A DNA stretch of 64,000 nucleotides from Asterella californica (GCA_036924285.1 JAYKYS010000009.1:20192001-20256000); one strand, 5' to 3'. Positions 23,870 to 36,214 are shown, numbered from the stretch's first letter. Numbers and translations: made by a program. Notes: generated by a model from the sequence alone, not told the origin.

Positions 23870-24900
23870 GTTACTAACCTTAGGCTTCATACACCCCTTA
23901 GCAACATGACCCGCCTCGTCACAATTGTAGCAAATAAACTTAGAACCATTGCCCTACTGAGGTGCTTGCCTCTTTGGTTTTGATCATGTTTGCTGTCACT
24001 TTACTGTCGGGGTAGAAGAGTCCTTCTGATCCTTCTCACCTCATCTCATTATCGCTTGAAGCTCTTGTTCTCCTTATGAAACTTGTCCATGTTGCACGAT
24101 TCTAAAGATTTCTGTTGCTGGACTTCATCGTCCTCAATCCGCTCCGCTAGTTTCAAAAGTTCAGAACATCTCTCAGGTAGTTTCGGCATATGAAAGAGAG
24201 CCTTATTCGACTTGGGCTTGAGTCCTCCAACAAATATACATATCTTGCACTCGTCAGTCCACTTGGAGAACAAATCTACCTTAGCATTGAACTCGCGCAC
24301 ATAAGCACTTAAGGTCTCTTTCTGCTTCAACATAACTAACTCGGCACCATCTCGAATCCTTTGATGCTCTGGAGTGAATCATCTTGCAAGCAACTTCTTG
24401 AACTCTTTCCAACTAAGCATCAAGATGATCAAGGCATGCTCTTCTCTATAAGCAGTCCACCAAAGAAGCGCATGGTCCTCTAGGAATGTAACTTGCGCTC
24501 TTATCTTGTCAAACTCCTTAGTTTGTTGTGTCTCAAAGTATAGGTTAGGCAGTTAAGAAATCTTTAACCTTTACCCGGAGTCGGCATATTTGTCTTACAA
24601 AGCTTTCGAGTAGACGAGGAACTCCTTTATCATGCTTCAAGCTCCACAATATGTTTATTCCTAGAGACCATGGTCTTCATCATCTTGATGAGCTCTGCAT
24701 ACAAAGCTCATTGACTCCCCAGATCTGAATCGTTGGCCACCGTTAGGTATACTTTCAATCGTCCAATCGTTTCTTGGACTTCTTTTTGGAACTCTCTCCT
24801 ACGTCAAACATTGTTCCAAGTGTTCACTTATAAACGTTGATCAACTTCGTATCTTGCGTCCTTTCTCAAGCATCCAGCCTTCAAACACTACCTCAAGTTC
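23870..24900 (-). pseudogene. Chromovirus gag with CCHC zinc knuckle
   Basis: Minus-strand gag. The capsid core at 24333-24049 reads LKQKETLSAYVREFNAKVDL, CKICIFVGGLKPK and RCSELLKLAERIEDDE. Near 23940-23880 FICYNCDEAGHVAKGCMK is an intact C-X2-C-X4-H-X4-C nucleic-acid binding knuckle. Upstream sequence to 24900 is readable only in short pieces. Confidence 0.8.
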
Positions 24901-24913
24901 TCGCTCACTTAAG

Positions 24914-24930
24914 CGTTGGCTCTGATACCA
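24914..24930 (-). other. Primer-binding site (tRNA-iMet)
   Basis: On the minus strand TGGTATCAGAGCCAACG directly follows the LTR end. TGGTATCAGAGC is the usual complement of the plant initiator tRNA-Met 3' end. Confidence 0.9.
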
Positions 24931-26001
24931 CTTTTCGTGCACCTACCGTCTTATTGCGCCAGCGGAAGCTCTTGCTCAAAATATCACGAAACTCACAACG
25001 CTAACCTGCAAAACACAATCACATGTTAGCGTTCATGCACCACTTCTCTTTATTCTATTTTGGTCCGCATCGGAGCCGGACCGTCTTCCTAACTCTCAAG
25101 CTCAACATTCTCTATGTCCCGACCTAGACTTGGCTAGGTCAGTCCCAAAACATGAGCAAGTCATAATGTGACTTGAGGAGTACTTAAAGTCCATAAGATC
25201 TAAGGTCTTAGATTGTACCTCCAACACACCTAGTGGTTCAATCGTTCGTTACATCCGTCTAGGTCCAGGTTCCCGAACGATGAAAGAACATGCTGTCTTG
25301 TTCTTAGTCTTGCCCCAACCCTTGGATTGTTCTCAAGTCCAAAGGTCCACGTCTAGATCAGAACGCGCATTGGTACTAGTCCAATCATCACCTCATACCC
25401 CAAGAGTTCATCCGCCGAGCTCTAGAGTAGGACGACTTGTCCTGGCCCACCTAAGCATCGAGTCCCCTTCATATATACTTTTGGGGATCGGTGGCCCTGC
25501 TCTCCTCTTTGGCTCCTGAAAATTATACCACAACCTGATCACGGATCTAATGCTCATCTCTGATGTCAATTATAGGAGTTATGCATATCACTGGAAAGTC
25601 CTCTCCGAGACTTTTCCAATGATAGGAGCTTCGTCCACGATCCAAAATGTCGCTGGAGCTCCAACACTTAGCATTTTTCTGATGAACCGTGGTCTCATGT
25701 CAGACTGGGACTCTATGGTTCATACCATCGTCTAGATCCACATCTCGGTGGATCTAGACGATGGTTACTTACATTTCAGTCCGATTTCATACTTGCCTCC
25801 TTACGACAACATTCATCTGGGATCATATCTAGATAGGCCCTTTCATCCTAACCCAATGTTCCAACTTTGGTTCAAAGAACCACTTAGGTACATTTGTTCC
25901 AGACCTTTAAGTCTTAATCGTAGTATTCACAACCTAGTGCAAGTCCACTAAGATTTTGTTATTCGCGTCTGCATCTGATCTTGAGATTGAGGGTCGCGAC
26001 A
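24931..26001 (-). mobile_element. Chromovirus 5' LTR (minus strand)
   Basis: 1,071 bp, beginning TGTCGCGACCC at 26001 and ending just before the PBS at 24931. It is related along its length to the LTRs at 4568, 47845, 61514 and 63025. A TATATA box lies near 25470, followed by the shared GACTCGATG word on the minus strand. Confidence 0.9.
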
Positions 26002-26009
26002 CCCCTGCT

Positions 26010-26275
26010 AAGATAAATCAATCCGCATATGTCAGATCATTCACAAATGTCTATAATTTAGATCTTCCTCCTGAGTGACAATTGCATCCGACCTTCCATG
26101 TTTTTTTAAAGAAGTACTCCACGGATGAATTGCGATCGAAGTGCAAACAAATTGTTAGGTCTCAACTTGAACTCGTGCAAGACAAAGCAAAATATGAGAT
26201 GATGATCATTTCACGATCACGGTGTCAATCCAACTGAACAAAGTACTTGGTCAAATGGCATGGGAGTATATGCAC
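26010..26275 (+). pseudogene. Chromovirus integrase C terminus / chromodomain start (plus strand)
   Basis: Homologous to the inverse complement of 6660-6790 and 6580-6650: the same integrase C-terminal stretch (AATCCGCAT..TCTATA..TTTAGA.CTTCCTC) followed by the chromodomain start, up to TACTTGGTCAAATGGCATGG. At about 26270 the similarity stops abruptly and RNase H of another lineage begins. This is the broken host of the minus-strand chromovirus at 19.1-26.0 kb. Confidence 0.7.
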
Positions 26276-27486
26276 TATTTTCTAGCTAATCAGTTTGTCT
26301 TCTATGTGGATCGTTTTTCTTTGAAGCATCTGGTGAAGAAAGCAGACTTATCCGGTAGGATTGCTAGGTGGATTCTTCTACTTCATGAATTTACTTACAC
26401 TGTGGAATACAGACATGGAAGACAACATGTCAATGCTGACTACCTATCCCGATTGGAGACAAAGAGTAGAGAAGACGAAGTGGAAGACGAGTTTCTGATG
26501 AGAAGTTGTTCCAAGTTTCTGCAGAGACGTCACAGTCTGGAGGACGCATCGCTCACTCTTCAGAAGCCGAGATGAGATCTTCTGACCCTGTCTACATGAC
26601 TTCCACAGAAGAATCTATCTTCCAGGACCTGAGGAAGTTCTTGGAAGACCAACAGTACCCAGAAGGATTGGATGCCGAGCAGAAAGCCATCTTCTAACAC
26701 AAGGTAGGCCCTTATGCCATCTTCCAGAGTATTCTGTTTAGGAAGAGACATGACGAGAAGCTAAGGAGATGCCTCGAGCATTCAAAGATTAAGACAGAGA
26801 TCACAAGTCTTCACTACGAGGATGCCGGAGGTCACTATGGATTGAAGACAACAATGAAGAAGATGTTGGACGTCGGCTACTGGTGGTCAACCATGTACAT
26901 AGACACTTTTCAAGAGATCCGAAAATGTGATGCATGCTAGAGGGTGGGAAGACCACAACTACTACCCTTACTCTCATTTTGTCTCTCGCACTCTTAGAAA
27001 AATGAGGAATCAACTTTGTTGGACCAATCGCTCTTGTGGCTAGAAGAACATGAGCACGATATATACTGATACCTACAGATTACGCCATGAAGATGATGGA
27101 AGGTGAAGCCACAAGGAAGAACGACGCTGCAGTGGTTGCCAGGTTTCTTTGACACAACATCATCACCTGATACGAATGCCCGTTAGAATTAGTGTCAGAC
27201 AGAGGTACTCATTTTCTGAATGAGACTATTTCTCTATTAACACAGTACTTCAGGATCAAGCATCCAAAGACGACATCGTACAATCCGAAGGCTAATGGAT
27301 TGACAGAGAAGTCGAATGGTCTTCTCTGCAATATTTTGAATAAAATAACTATAAACCACGTTTATGATTAGGACACGAAGCTGCAATCTGTGTTGTTGAC
27401 TTTTAGGATTTCACCGAAGGTCACCACTCAGAAGACACCCTTCTATCTAACTTATGGGATGACACCCATCGTCCTTATCGATACGG
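26275..27486 (+). pseudogene. Ty3/gypsy RNase H and integrase remnant
   Basis: From about 26275 the frame reads FVFYVDRFSLKHLV, GRIARWILLLHEFTYTVEYR and GRQHVNADYLSRLE: the end of RNase H. From 26580 come a linker and an integrase zinc domain with SLHYEDAGGHYG (two His) and RKCDAC (two Cys), near 26810-26940. A decayed core follows (VSDRGTHFLN-like near 27200, TTSYNPKANGLTE-like near 27290) and then an IN C-terminal segment. Many stops. It is cut off at 27486 by the 5' LTR of element B. Its first codons, 26222-26275, belong to the adjoining chromovirus fragment in another phase. Confidence 0.8.
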
Positions 27487-29347
27487 TGTCGTGTCGTGGA
27501 CCGGCTCCTACCTGAAATTTAAACTTCGATGCTTGTCGCTCCAAAGTCATTCATGAGAAGACAAGCTAGGCCCCAGCTTATGGGTTTTTGGCACAATTTC
27601 AGATCTCCATTTTCATCGCATAGATGGGTAGAGCTCCTTGTCAGCTTTCCATAAGCACTTCATCTACTTCGTTAGGACGCCTAGTGGAGAAGTTACAGGA
27701 CTCGAAAGATGGAGAAAACAAGAAAGGCCCCAGCTTACGGGCTTTTGACGCAACTTCGGATCTTCACTTTCATTACATAGATGGGTAGAGCTCGCTGTCA
27801 ACTTTCCATGGGCATCTTGTTTACTTCGTTTGGACATCCAGAGAAGAAGTTATGCGATTCGAAAGAAGGTAAAATCAAGCTAGGCCCCTAGTTACTTGCT
27901 GACTGGGTATTCAGGGCTTCAGCGTTATATCAAAGACGCAAGGGGCCTGCTTCTTATTATTCAGGAGAGGACTGTACGTACAGAGACTGTTGAAAGGGGG
28001 CTGCTTAAGGGGCTTGCTTATTCCTGTGACCTGTCGGTGGACGTTTTGGAGAATTGGGAAGTCCAATACACGTGCGTAAGGTGTCATCGGGTTCAGATCT
28101 CTGCACGCTACGCACAAGTTAAGACGGTTCTTGAAGAGACGGATCGGGGGTTGTGTTCTGGGAGAAATTGAGACGCAGGAAGGAGATTTGAGGTTTTCAA
28201 TTATCTGTGAAGGAGAGTTGGACCGTTCGGGCCGTTCGGGCCGTTCCGGAGTCCAAACTTGCTGTCCTTGGATCCATCGGGATCAGAACAACGAGTTCTT
28301 CAGGAAATTGAAGACGATACAAAGTTTCATCGGGCGGTTTGAGAGTTGTGAGTGAAATTGACTCGCAGGGAAGCGCTTGCGTCAGGTTTTTCTTCACCTG
28401 CGACTTGAGGTTGGGCTGTTCTTCGTGATCGGTGAGCCAAGCTCTTCGTTCTTGGTGCCTACGCGATCAGGGAGTCTTCATCTACTCATAGGAGAAGACC
28501 GTACGTGAATTGGATTGTTGGTTTGGGTGTGGTGAGCGAGGTTGAGCCGCATGGAGCCGATTTACGTCAGTTTTTTGTAATCTGCGACCAAATTTCTCGA
28601 GTGGTTTTGCAAGGGGAACTCCGAACGGCTTGTTTGGAGTCTTGTTGGGTTCAGGGTAGCTAGATCTACCTACCAGAGAAGACAGATATCAGTTTGGACG
28701 ATCCGTTTGTGCGGTGTGAGCGGTTTTAAGCCGCAGGGAGGAGTTTTTGAAGGTTCGATCACCTGCGATCGAAAATCGGCGATATCTCGACTATCGGGAG
28801 TCGGATCTGAAGGTTTCTTGAGCCAACGGAGTCAGGGAAGGAGACCCTATCAACATTTGAAGATCGTTTGGCGAAAAGAGAAAGTTCTCAGATAGATCTT
28901 TTTCGGTTCCTTCGCTACAGGTTTCGTCCTTTTGAGTTCGTTAAGGACTTAGTTGGTTGTGTATGGCTTGTGGTAGCTAGCTTTAGCCAAGAGCTAGTGT
29001 GTGGATGTGGTTTGGACTTGGGTTTGGATCGCGTGATACTGTTGTGGCTCTGGTTGTTAGCAAAGAGAAGTTTCTCTTGCTTTGAGCTACGCTTTGGCGA
29101 TTTCAGGCTAGGGTTACGATTCATGGGTTTGTTTTAGGGCTTTTGAAGTAGGTTACAGACCGCTCTGGTCTGTTCCTCAGTTTTGTGCTGTTAGGAGAAA
29201 GAATCGACAGTGTACATACTTTCAGAGTGGTATATATCGCAGCATTTCTTTTCGTGGTTGTTCTTCTTTGTCTTGTCTCTATTTGGCACACAGCCAGGAA
29301 CCTCGCGTTTTCCTGGACATCCTTCACGTAAAATATCCGACACGATA
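27487..29347 (+). mobile_element. Family B 5' LTR
   Basis: 1,861 bp, beginning TGTCGTGTCGTGGACC and ending CCGACACGATA. It holds two tandem 157-bp units (27563-27876), whereas the solo LTRs hold three. A TATATA box near 29230, just before GCAGCATTT, is shared by all copies and is a candidate promoter for the genomic RNA, leaving a short R/U5. Confidence 0.9.
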
Positions 29348-29403
29348 ACGGTGGTGAACTCGACGTGAAGGTCTGGGGTGGAGATTTCTTCTGTGTTTGA
29401 ACC

Positions 29404-30376
29404 TTGAAGAAGATATTGACAGTCATGAACGGAGACGTGAACGGTGATGGGAACGGAGCTAGTGGTTCGGATGGATTGCCAAAGGTGCAGTTGGATTCGA
29501 CGACGGCATCAATGTTTCAAGCTTTCATGATGTTCTTGCGGCAGCAACAGTCCGATGAGCGGAAGGAAGCTTTGGCAACCAAGGCGTTGCAAGCGGTGGT
29601 CAGTAAGATTGACCAGTTCGATGAGAGAGATGTCTCAAGATAACTGAGACATTATGCAAAGGAGATGGAACTGAATCGGGTATTAGAAAATGAGATGATT
29701 GAGACATTTGAGTTGGCAGCAGCTCCAAAGATTAGGGATCATGTTAAAATGCTAACGAAGCATTCTAACAAGGATTGAGAGACGTTTGCTCTTGCTTTGA
29801 TGAATGAGTACTTCTTCGAGGACTCTGATCAAGTCACCAAGAAGTCATTCTTGGAATGAGTTGAGCAACCAAGGAAAGGTTTACAAGCTACAGAGTTGCT
29901 TAGGGAGTTTGAGAAGCAGTTTTCACGACTGACTAGGGTGGAGAAGTTGACGTTGTAGTCCAACAAGACAGAGTTATTTCTTCGAGCTGCAGATGAGAAG
30001 CTGCAAGAGAAGCTAGAAGTACTTCTGGAGGATCGGGAGGAAGACGATGGCTTGACCAGTAGTTGGAAGAAGGTTGAGGAAGTCCGACCAGTGGTTTCTG
30101 TTGCTTGACAGGTAGTATTAGTTACTCCAGCTATTCCATTTGTCTAGGTACCTGTAGTGTCTCAGAAGAAGGATGATTCAAGCCTTGAGGAGATCATGCG
30201 TGGGATGCGAGACCTGCAGATCAAGCTCACAAGATTGGAGGAGCAAGGGTCTACAAGCGGAGCAAAACCTGTTGAGAAGCAAGGTTGTGTAGTGACGCAG
30301 GATTTATCCTTTTGCCCATTTAGTATACAAGATATCATTCCCACAGAGGATTTGCACAAGTATCGCTGCTCTAAGT
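29404..30376 (+). pseudogene. Family B gag, 5' part
   Basis: The plus frame starts MNGDVNGDGNGASGSDG at 29425, then MFQAFMMFLRQQQSDERKEA and KALQAVVSKIDQFDERDVSR before a stop at 29641. It resumes as MELNRVLENEMIETFELAAA, LREFEKQFSRLTRVEKL, LFLRAADEKLQEKLEVLLED and SLEEIMRGMRDLQIKLTRLE (30181-30240). The N-terminal part is glycine/glutamine-rich; the C-terminal part is predicted helical. The frame runs into K1 at 30377-30386 and continues at 38272 with the zinc knuckle. Confidence 0.8.
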
Positions 30377-30389
30377 TCTAAGATCTGTT

Positions 30390-31890
30390 CAAACACACAA
30401 ACACACGGGTTTTACTTAGAAATCCTGTCTTATCACAAAACCACACGACTTCTAGACCTTTCAGAAGGTGCTATGGACCTCAACAAACAACTACTAACTA
30501 AAATATCACACAACTATCTACAGAGAAGCTCAGGAAGACGCTCCCTGCTTCCAGGTCACTTCTTCCGGTCTTCTCAACACAGTCTTCTCGAAGCAATTCT
30601 CGGCTTCTGGGGGTTCAACTCGGCTTCTCACACCTCCAGAAGACTGCTCCTGCTTCGTAGAAGTCGACTAGCAACGGCTGTTACATCTTGCTCTCTCACA
30701 TTCCAACGGGTTAGATTAATCACAGGGTGTATGCCCTCTGTAGCCTTCCCAGGCTTCTGTCTACGGAAACGGTCTTCCTGCAGCACTACAACGACATTCA
30801 TCTTCACGGAAGCTCAATAGAAGTCTCGGAAGCTCACTAGAAGAAGGTAAGAAGATGGGAAGATGGAGGAAGATGGAGGAAGATGGAGGAAGATGGGGAA
30901 GAAGGGGAAGAAGGGAAAATCCAAACAAGAGAAAACAAGATAAGAATGGAAATTAAGATTCCGAAGACTTCTAGTCCGGATCCTGACTAACAAGCAATCC
31001 CTGCTTGTAGTAATTTGGGGAGGGAGACAACAAATTCGCTTACAGTTACATAGTCTTCTTCTTGAGGATGTCGTCTTCTGCTGTGAAAAGAAGGCTTCTT
31101 TCTTCTTCTGTCGTTGCTTCGACTACTCCGTCTTCTGGGATCGGCTACCCATAAGACCGTACGTACGTGGATCCTAAGTGCTCCACTGGATGAGACAAGC
31201 TTCGACTCTGCACAGCTTCTAACAATCACCGCCACTCAAGGAGAAGGCTCCCATGCACAATTGGGTGTGAATTCGAGAAAACCCACTGCCCAGAACACAC
31301 AGACAAAGCTTTTGCACTCAAATCCAAAATCCATTCTCCGAGAAGAAGACACATTGGTGTTTGGAAGCTCACTCCCTCTACGTCCTGCTCCTACTCCTCG
31401 GCACACCAGCTTAGTAACAGGACTACACGAGGATGCCGTTCCCTGCTCTAAACTGTCCACTACCTCCATCTACATCTTCGAACCACTACTGGCAACGAAC
31501 ATGCAGACCCCTCCGGTGTAGTGTGTATACATTGTGTTCACAATGAGTCTAATGTGTTTATTGCGCCTCTCATGCGCTCTCATATGCTGTATGTATAATG
31601 CGCCTGAATTCCTACTTTATCTTCTTACTTATGCATCCGCCTTGAGGCGCAGGAGAGAGTTCTCCTCCAATCCTCGACTACAACCAGGGAGAGATGGGCG
31701 CTGTCAGAAGGCTGCCACTCCACATGCAAGCGGTTCCCATCCTGTTTAGTCATCTACCTTGCTACTCCTGCGATGTCTACTCTGCCACATGGTTACCTAT
31801 CTAATATTACACTAAAACTGCCACCTCCTAAGATAACATGTTCGGTTCTTACTAAGTTTGGACAAGTCAACTTGTCTTCTGCGCTTTGCT
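30390..31890 (-). other. K1 3' non-coding region
   Basis: GTCTTC/GAAGAC-rich sequence with no convincing frame. 30860-30920 is a short GAAGATGGAG tandem stretch. Open frames here (30473-30820, 31114-31521 and others) lack recognisable features. Confidence 0.5.
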
Positions 31891-31892
31891 GC

Positions 31893-33921
31893 CTATTCCA
31901 ATTGCTCGGATGCAATCTCCACCTGATCTATTCCTACATGAACTCCTAACTCGGCTTCTGATAAGTTGGGAAGCCTTGCGAATACCTCGGGTGTCACTGA
32001 GGTGGCTTCCTCCTCAACATTCGTAGTTGGCTCACCTGGTGCTGCTTCGGAAGACAGAAGCGTCTTCTGGGAAGCTGGATCGACCTGCGCTTCCTCGCTC
32101 TTCTGAGGTACTGGTTCGACGCTGGGGGCCATGGTGACCTCATAGGGGTCCGGAGAAGTCACTTCCTCCACTCGGAATACTTGGGAAGACAACTCTTCTT
32201 CATGTTTCCAGAAGACACCTTGTCTTCCAAGGCTTCTTCCACGGTTTTCTCGGCTTCCAACGCTGTCACTACCAAATGGACAGCGAGGTCGAACCCTCCT
32301 TCTCTAAGTCTGATCCGATCGATGGTCCTAGGGCTTGAGAAGATGCAGTTGCGGGTGGCGGAATCGAGGAAAGACCGTAAAGCGTCTCCACTCTCTCTAT
32401 CTACCGATCCAAGTAACGGAACATGCTCCCCTTGCACTCCACTAACCTTGCTCTGGACTCGTCGTCCCAGTCCCTAGCTAAGATAAGAAGCTTCCTACCC
32501 GCGGTGAAGTTGAACTTCTTCCGAAGAGCTTCCACCGTTGAGCTAGCAACTCTTGCGCATGCGCTTCCACTGCTTCTCGCTGCGTCTTCTCGGCTGCAGT
32601 ATGTGCTTCTGCGGCTTCCAGCAGTGTCTTCCACGTCATCTTTTTCTCTACGAGGGTGGTGATCTTACCTCTGACCCGCAAAACCTCATGGTCACGCTGC
32701 TGTAAACGCGCTTGCAACTCCTGGTTGCTCTTCCTCAGCTGCGCTATCTCCTTGGCAGAAGCGGCTGCTTCCGCCTTGTACTTCGCTGCGAGCTTCTCCG
32801 TGGTGCGGAGGTTGGTTCCAGCGCTTCTACCTTCTTTTAGTCTTCTTCTTGCTGCATCAGGGTGCGCAGACCGAATCCAAGCTGTAGTGGCTTCTCTTGA
32901 GCCATCGTTCTCTTCTCCACCAACTCCATAGCTGGTTGGATCTCCGAGTGGAAGAAGGCACTGAACTCCTCCAGTCTTCTTCCCGCGGAAGACAGACTCA
33001 TCTCCACGATCCGGACAGAGGTGTCTTCCTTGTCTTCCAGAGGCAAGGATGCCTCTTCTGCTGCTGTGGCCTTCTGCTTCTGCGCACGAGAAGAAGCAAC
33101 TCTTCTCATCTTTCGGGGTGGAAGATCCCTCCTCATGACAGAAGCGGTCCTCTTTACTACGCTTCCTCACATCGCAGTAGGAGTATCCATCCAATCTTCG
33201 TCTTCTGGAGTCTTCGGAAGACTCCATGGTGTTGCAGAAGCGGTCTTCTGCGCAGCTCGCGTACTCAGTGGCTCCTCCTGAGAGTCGGACTCCGATCGAG
33301 AGTGAATGATCGGGAAGGAGGTGGTCTTCCTAGGCACACTCCTAGGACCCATCTTTCTTGGTGGTGTCGCATCTTCCGACCCACTGGAGTCGTCTTCCCT
33401 CACCAAAAGCGTCTTCTGATGAGTACCTGACCTCATCTGCGACATCAGAGTGGGAGGGGGAGTCATTGCTGCTACTCGGTCATCTTCTCTCGAGGTCTCT
33501 TCCTTCGTCTCTTGCTGCCTGATTGGCTCATATCTTGCCAATTGATCTTCCGTTAGGTCTCTTTTGACCATGTACAGGTAACAGAAGAACGGAGTAAGAC
33601 GTCCTCCTGCCGGGGTGTCTAAGTACACCAGCTCTGCTTGCACATATGCGTGGAAGAACGCGCTCTAGTTGATGAGCAATCCTTCCCAAACGGCTTCCAG
33701 GAATTCCACGTCCTGGTCTCCAAGGTACCTCATCTTCTGCGCCTTCCTCTTGGGAAAGAGGTGAAAGAACAGCTTCGCCAGAAGACGCTTCTGCGGCTCC
33801 CGGTAAGCTTCGACTTTCCATCCGTTTCTTCCCTGTCTGTCCTCCAGGAAGAGACAAGTTGTGCTCTCAGACACATGCTACTTCCCCGAGATCATGGGTA
33901 GGATCTTCTTCTCTAACTCGT
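31893..33921 (-). pseudogene. K1 reading frame, main part: uncharacterised coiled-coil protein
   Basis: Continues the frame that starts at 36209, after removal of the inserted LTR. Order on the minus strand: TTCLFLEDRQGRNGWKVEAY and AKLFFHLFPKRKAQKMRYLG (33874-33700); a stop in place of Trp; AFFHAYVQAELVYLDT, LTPFFCYLYMVKRDLTEDQL (33650-33530). Then a low-complexity acidic/serine-rich region (33530-32990), and a strong coiled coil (32857-32550: KLAAKYKAEAAASAKEIAQL, NQELQARLQQRDHEVLRVRG). Next is a conserved C-terminal block (32530-32400: LILARDWDDESRARLVECKG), ending with an acidic tail to 31893. Frameshifts lie near 32840 and 32420. Whole frame about 765 codons. No enzyme motif recognised. 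Confidence 0.65.
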
Positions 33922-35942
33922 TCTCGTGTCGTGGACCAGCTTTTATCTAAAATTCAGACTTCGATGTTTGTCGCTCCAAAGACACTCATGAGAAAGACAA
34001 GCTATGCCCTAGCTTACGGACTTTTGGCATCATTTCGGATCTCTATTTTCATTGCATAGACGGGTAGAGCTCCTTGTCAACTTTTCATATGCACTTCGTC
34101 TAGTTCGTTTGGACGCCTAGTGGAGAAGTTACAAGACTCGAAAGATGAAGAAAACAAGCTAGGCCCCAGCTTACAGACTTTTAGCGCAACTTCAGATCTT
34201 CACTTTCATCACATAGACGAGTAGAGCTCCTTGTCAGCTTTCCATAGACACTTCGTCTACTTTGTTTGGACGCCTAGTGGAGAAGTTACAGGACTCGAAA
34301 GATGAAGAAAACAAGCTAAGCTCCAACTTACGAGTTTTTGGTGCAACTTCGGATCTTCGCTTTTATCGTATCAGTGGATAGAGCTCCTTGTTTTCTATAG
34401 GCATTTCGTCTACTTCGTTTGGACACCTAGTGGAGAAGTTACAAGACTCGAAAGAAGGTAAAATCAAGCTAAGCCCTAGTTACTTGCTGACTGGGTATTT
34501 GAGGCTTCAGACGTTATATCAAAGACGCAAGGTGCCTGCTTCATTATTTATTGAGAGAACTTCGTACGTACAGAGACTGTGACAAGGGGGCAGCTTAGGG
34601 GCTAGCTTGCATCTACGACCTGTTAACGGACAGTTCGGGAGATTTAGGAGTCCAATGCAAGCGCGCAAGGCGTCGTTGGGTTCAGATCTGTGCAGGCTAT
34701 GCACTGGTTCAAACGGTTTGGGAAGAGACGGATCGGGGAGTGCGTACTGAGAGAAATTGAGACGCAGGAAGCAGATTTAGAGTTTTCAGTTATCTGTGAA
34801 GGAGAGTTGGACTGTTCGGCCGTTCCGGAGTCCAAACTGGGTGTCCTTGGATCCATCGGGATCAGAACAACAAGTTCTACAAGAAATTGAAGACGATATG
34901 AGTTTTCATCGAGCGGTTTGGGAGTTCTGAGTGAAATTGATCCGCAGGGAAGCGCTTACATCAGATTTTCGTTCGCCTGCGATATGAGATTGGTTTGTTC
35001 TTCGCGATCGGTGAGCCAAGCTCTTCGTTCTTGGTGCCTATGTGATCAAGGTGTCTTCATCTACTCATAGGAGAAGACTGTACGTGAATTGGATTGTTGG
35101 TTTGGATGTGGTGAGCAAGTTTGAGTCGTAGGGAGCTGATTTACGTCAGTTTTTTGCAACATGCGACCAAATTTCTTGCGTGGTTTTGCAAGGGGAACTC
35201 CAAACGACTTGTTTGGAGTCTTGTTGGGTTCAGGGTAGCTAGATCTACCTGCCAGAGAAGACGGATATCAGTTTGGACGATCCGTTTGTGCGGTGTGTGT
35301 GCGGTTTTAAACCGCAGGGGGAGTTTTTGGAGGTTCGGTCACTTACGACCGAAAATCGGCGATATCTCAGCTGTTGGGAGTCGGATTTGAAGGTTTCTTG
35401 GGTTAACGGAGTCAGCGGAGGAGACCCTATCGACATCTGAAGTCTGTTCGGCGAAAGGAGGAAGTTCACAGATAGGTCTTTTTTGGTATCTTCGCTACGA
35501 GTTTTGCTCTTTTGAGTTCGTTAAAGTTGTGGTTGGCTATATAAAGCTTGTGGTAGCTAGCTTTAGCTAAGAACTTGTACATGGATGTGGATTTGGACTT
35601 GGATTTGGATCGCGTGATATTGTTGTGGCTCTACTTGTTAGCAAAGAGAAGTTTCTCCTGCTTTGAGCTACGCTTCGATGTTTTTGGGTCAGGGTTGTGA
35701 TTCAAGGGTTGTTTTAGGGGCTTTTGAAGTAGGTTACAGATCGCTTTGGTCTGTTTCTCAGTTCTGTGCTCTTAGGAGAAAGAACCGGTAGTGTACATAC
35801 ATTTGGAGTTGGTATATATCGCAGCATTTGTTTTCGTGGTTGTTTTTCTCTGTCTTGTCTCTGTTTCAGCACACAGCATCTCCACAACTAGGAACCTCGC
35901 GTTTTCCTGGACATCCTTCACGCAATATCCGACACGACATCG
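33922..35942 (+). mobile_element. Solo LTR, family B, inserted in the K1 frame
   Basis: 2,021 bp, from TCTCGTGTCGTGGACC to CCGACACGACATCG, homologous throughout to 27487-29347 but with three 157-bp units (starts near 33999, 34156, 34313). Flanks CTCGT (33917-33921) and GTCGT (35943-35947) are a likely 5-bp duplication with one change. K2 at 43730-43790 reads straight through the equivalent position, an empty site. Confidence 0.9.
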
Positions 35943-36209
35943 GTCGTACCTCTTGTTGTCTGCTTCTGGTCTGTGGAAAGCCCTACGCCACCATTCAGCT
36001 GTCTAGGAAGATGATCTTCCTCGAGCTACTCTTGCCTTCGCAAGTACACGGTTGCAGGGAGGTAATGCTGCCCAAACCTCTTCCAGAAGACCCTGGTCGG
36101 CGAGGTTCCAATTCCACAGGAAGAAGTCGAGATCCAACTCCTTGATGAAGGGTTTGACTTCGGTCAACTCTGCTGCCAGTAACACCAACCCTCGAGGATG
36201 CATCGACAT
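35943..36209 (-). pseudogene. K1 reading frame, N-terminal part
   Basis: Start ATG at 36209 (MSMHPRGLVLLAAEL), then ELDLDFFLWNWNLADQGLLE, EEVWAALPPCNRVLAKARVA, RGRSSS, a stop (TAG) at 36003-36005 where K2 has Trp, and EWWRRAFHRPEA up to the inserted LTR. An ATG with an upstream stop, and the conserved start in K2 (44016), support this start. Confidence 0.65.
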
Positions 36210-36214
36210 ACTGG

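Larger units (their letters stand above)
19130..26001 (-). mobile_element. Chromovirus Ty3/gypsy element, 3' end truncated
   Basis: On the minus strand the order is LTR (26001-24931), tRNA-iMet PBS (24930-24914), gag (about 24900-23870) with a CCHC knuckle, protease (about 23860-23380), RT (about 23350-22700), an inserted K element (22700-20256), a remnant of the region before integrase (20255-20100), and integrase (20070-19320). No polypurine tract or 3' LTR is visible, so the 3' end is lost. Frames contain stops and shifts. It lies antisense inside another chromovirus remnant, whose plus-strand integrase end begins at about 26010. Confidence 0.85.

Noticed and set aside
32897..33430. 177-codon plus-strand open frame (and 33021-33281, 32656-32931)
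   Set aside because: Antisense to the K1 frame; composition mirrors the GTCTTC-rich coding strand and there is no domain.
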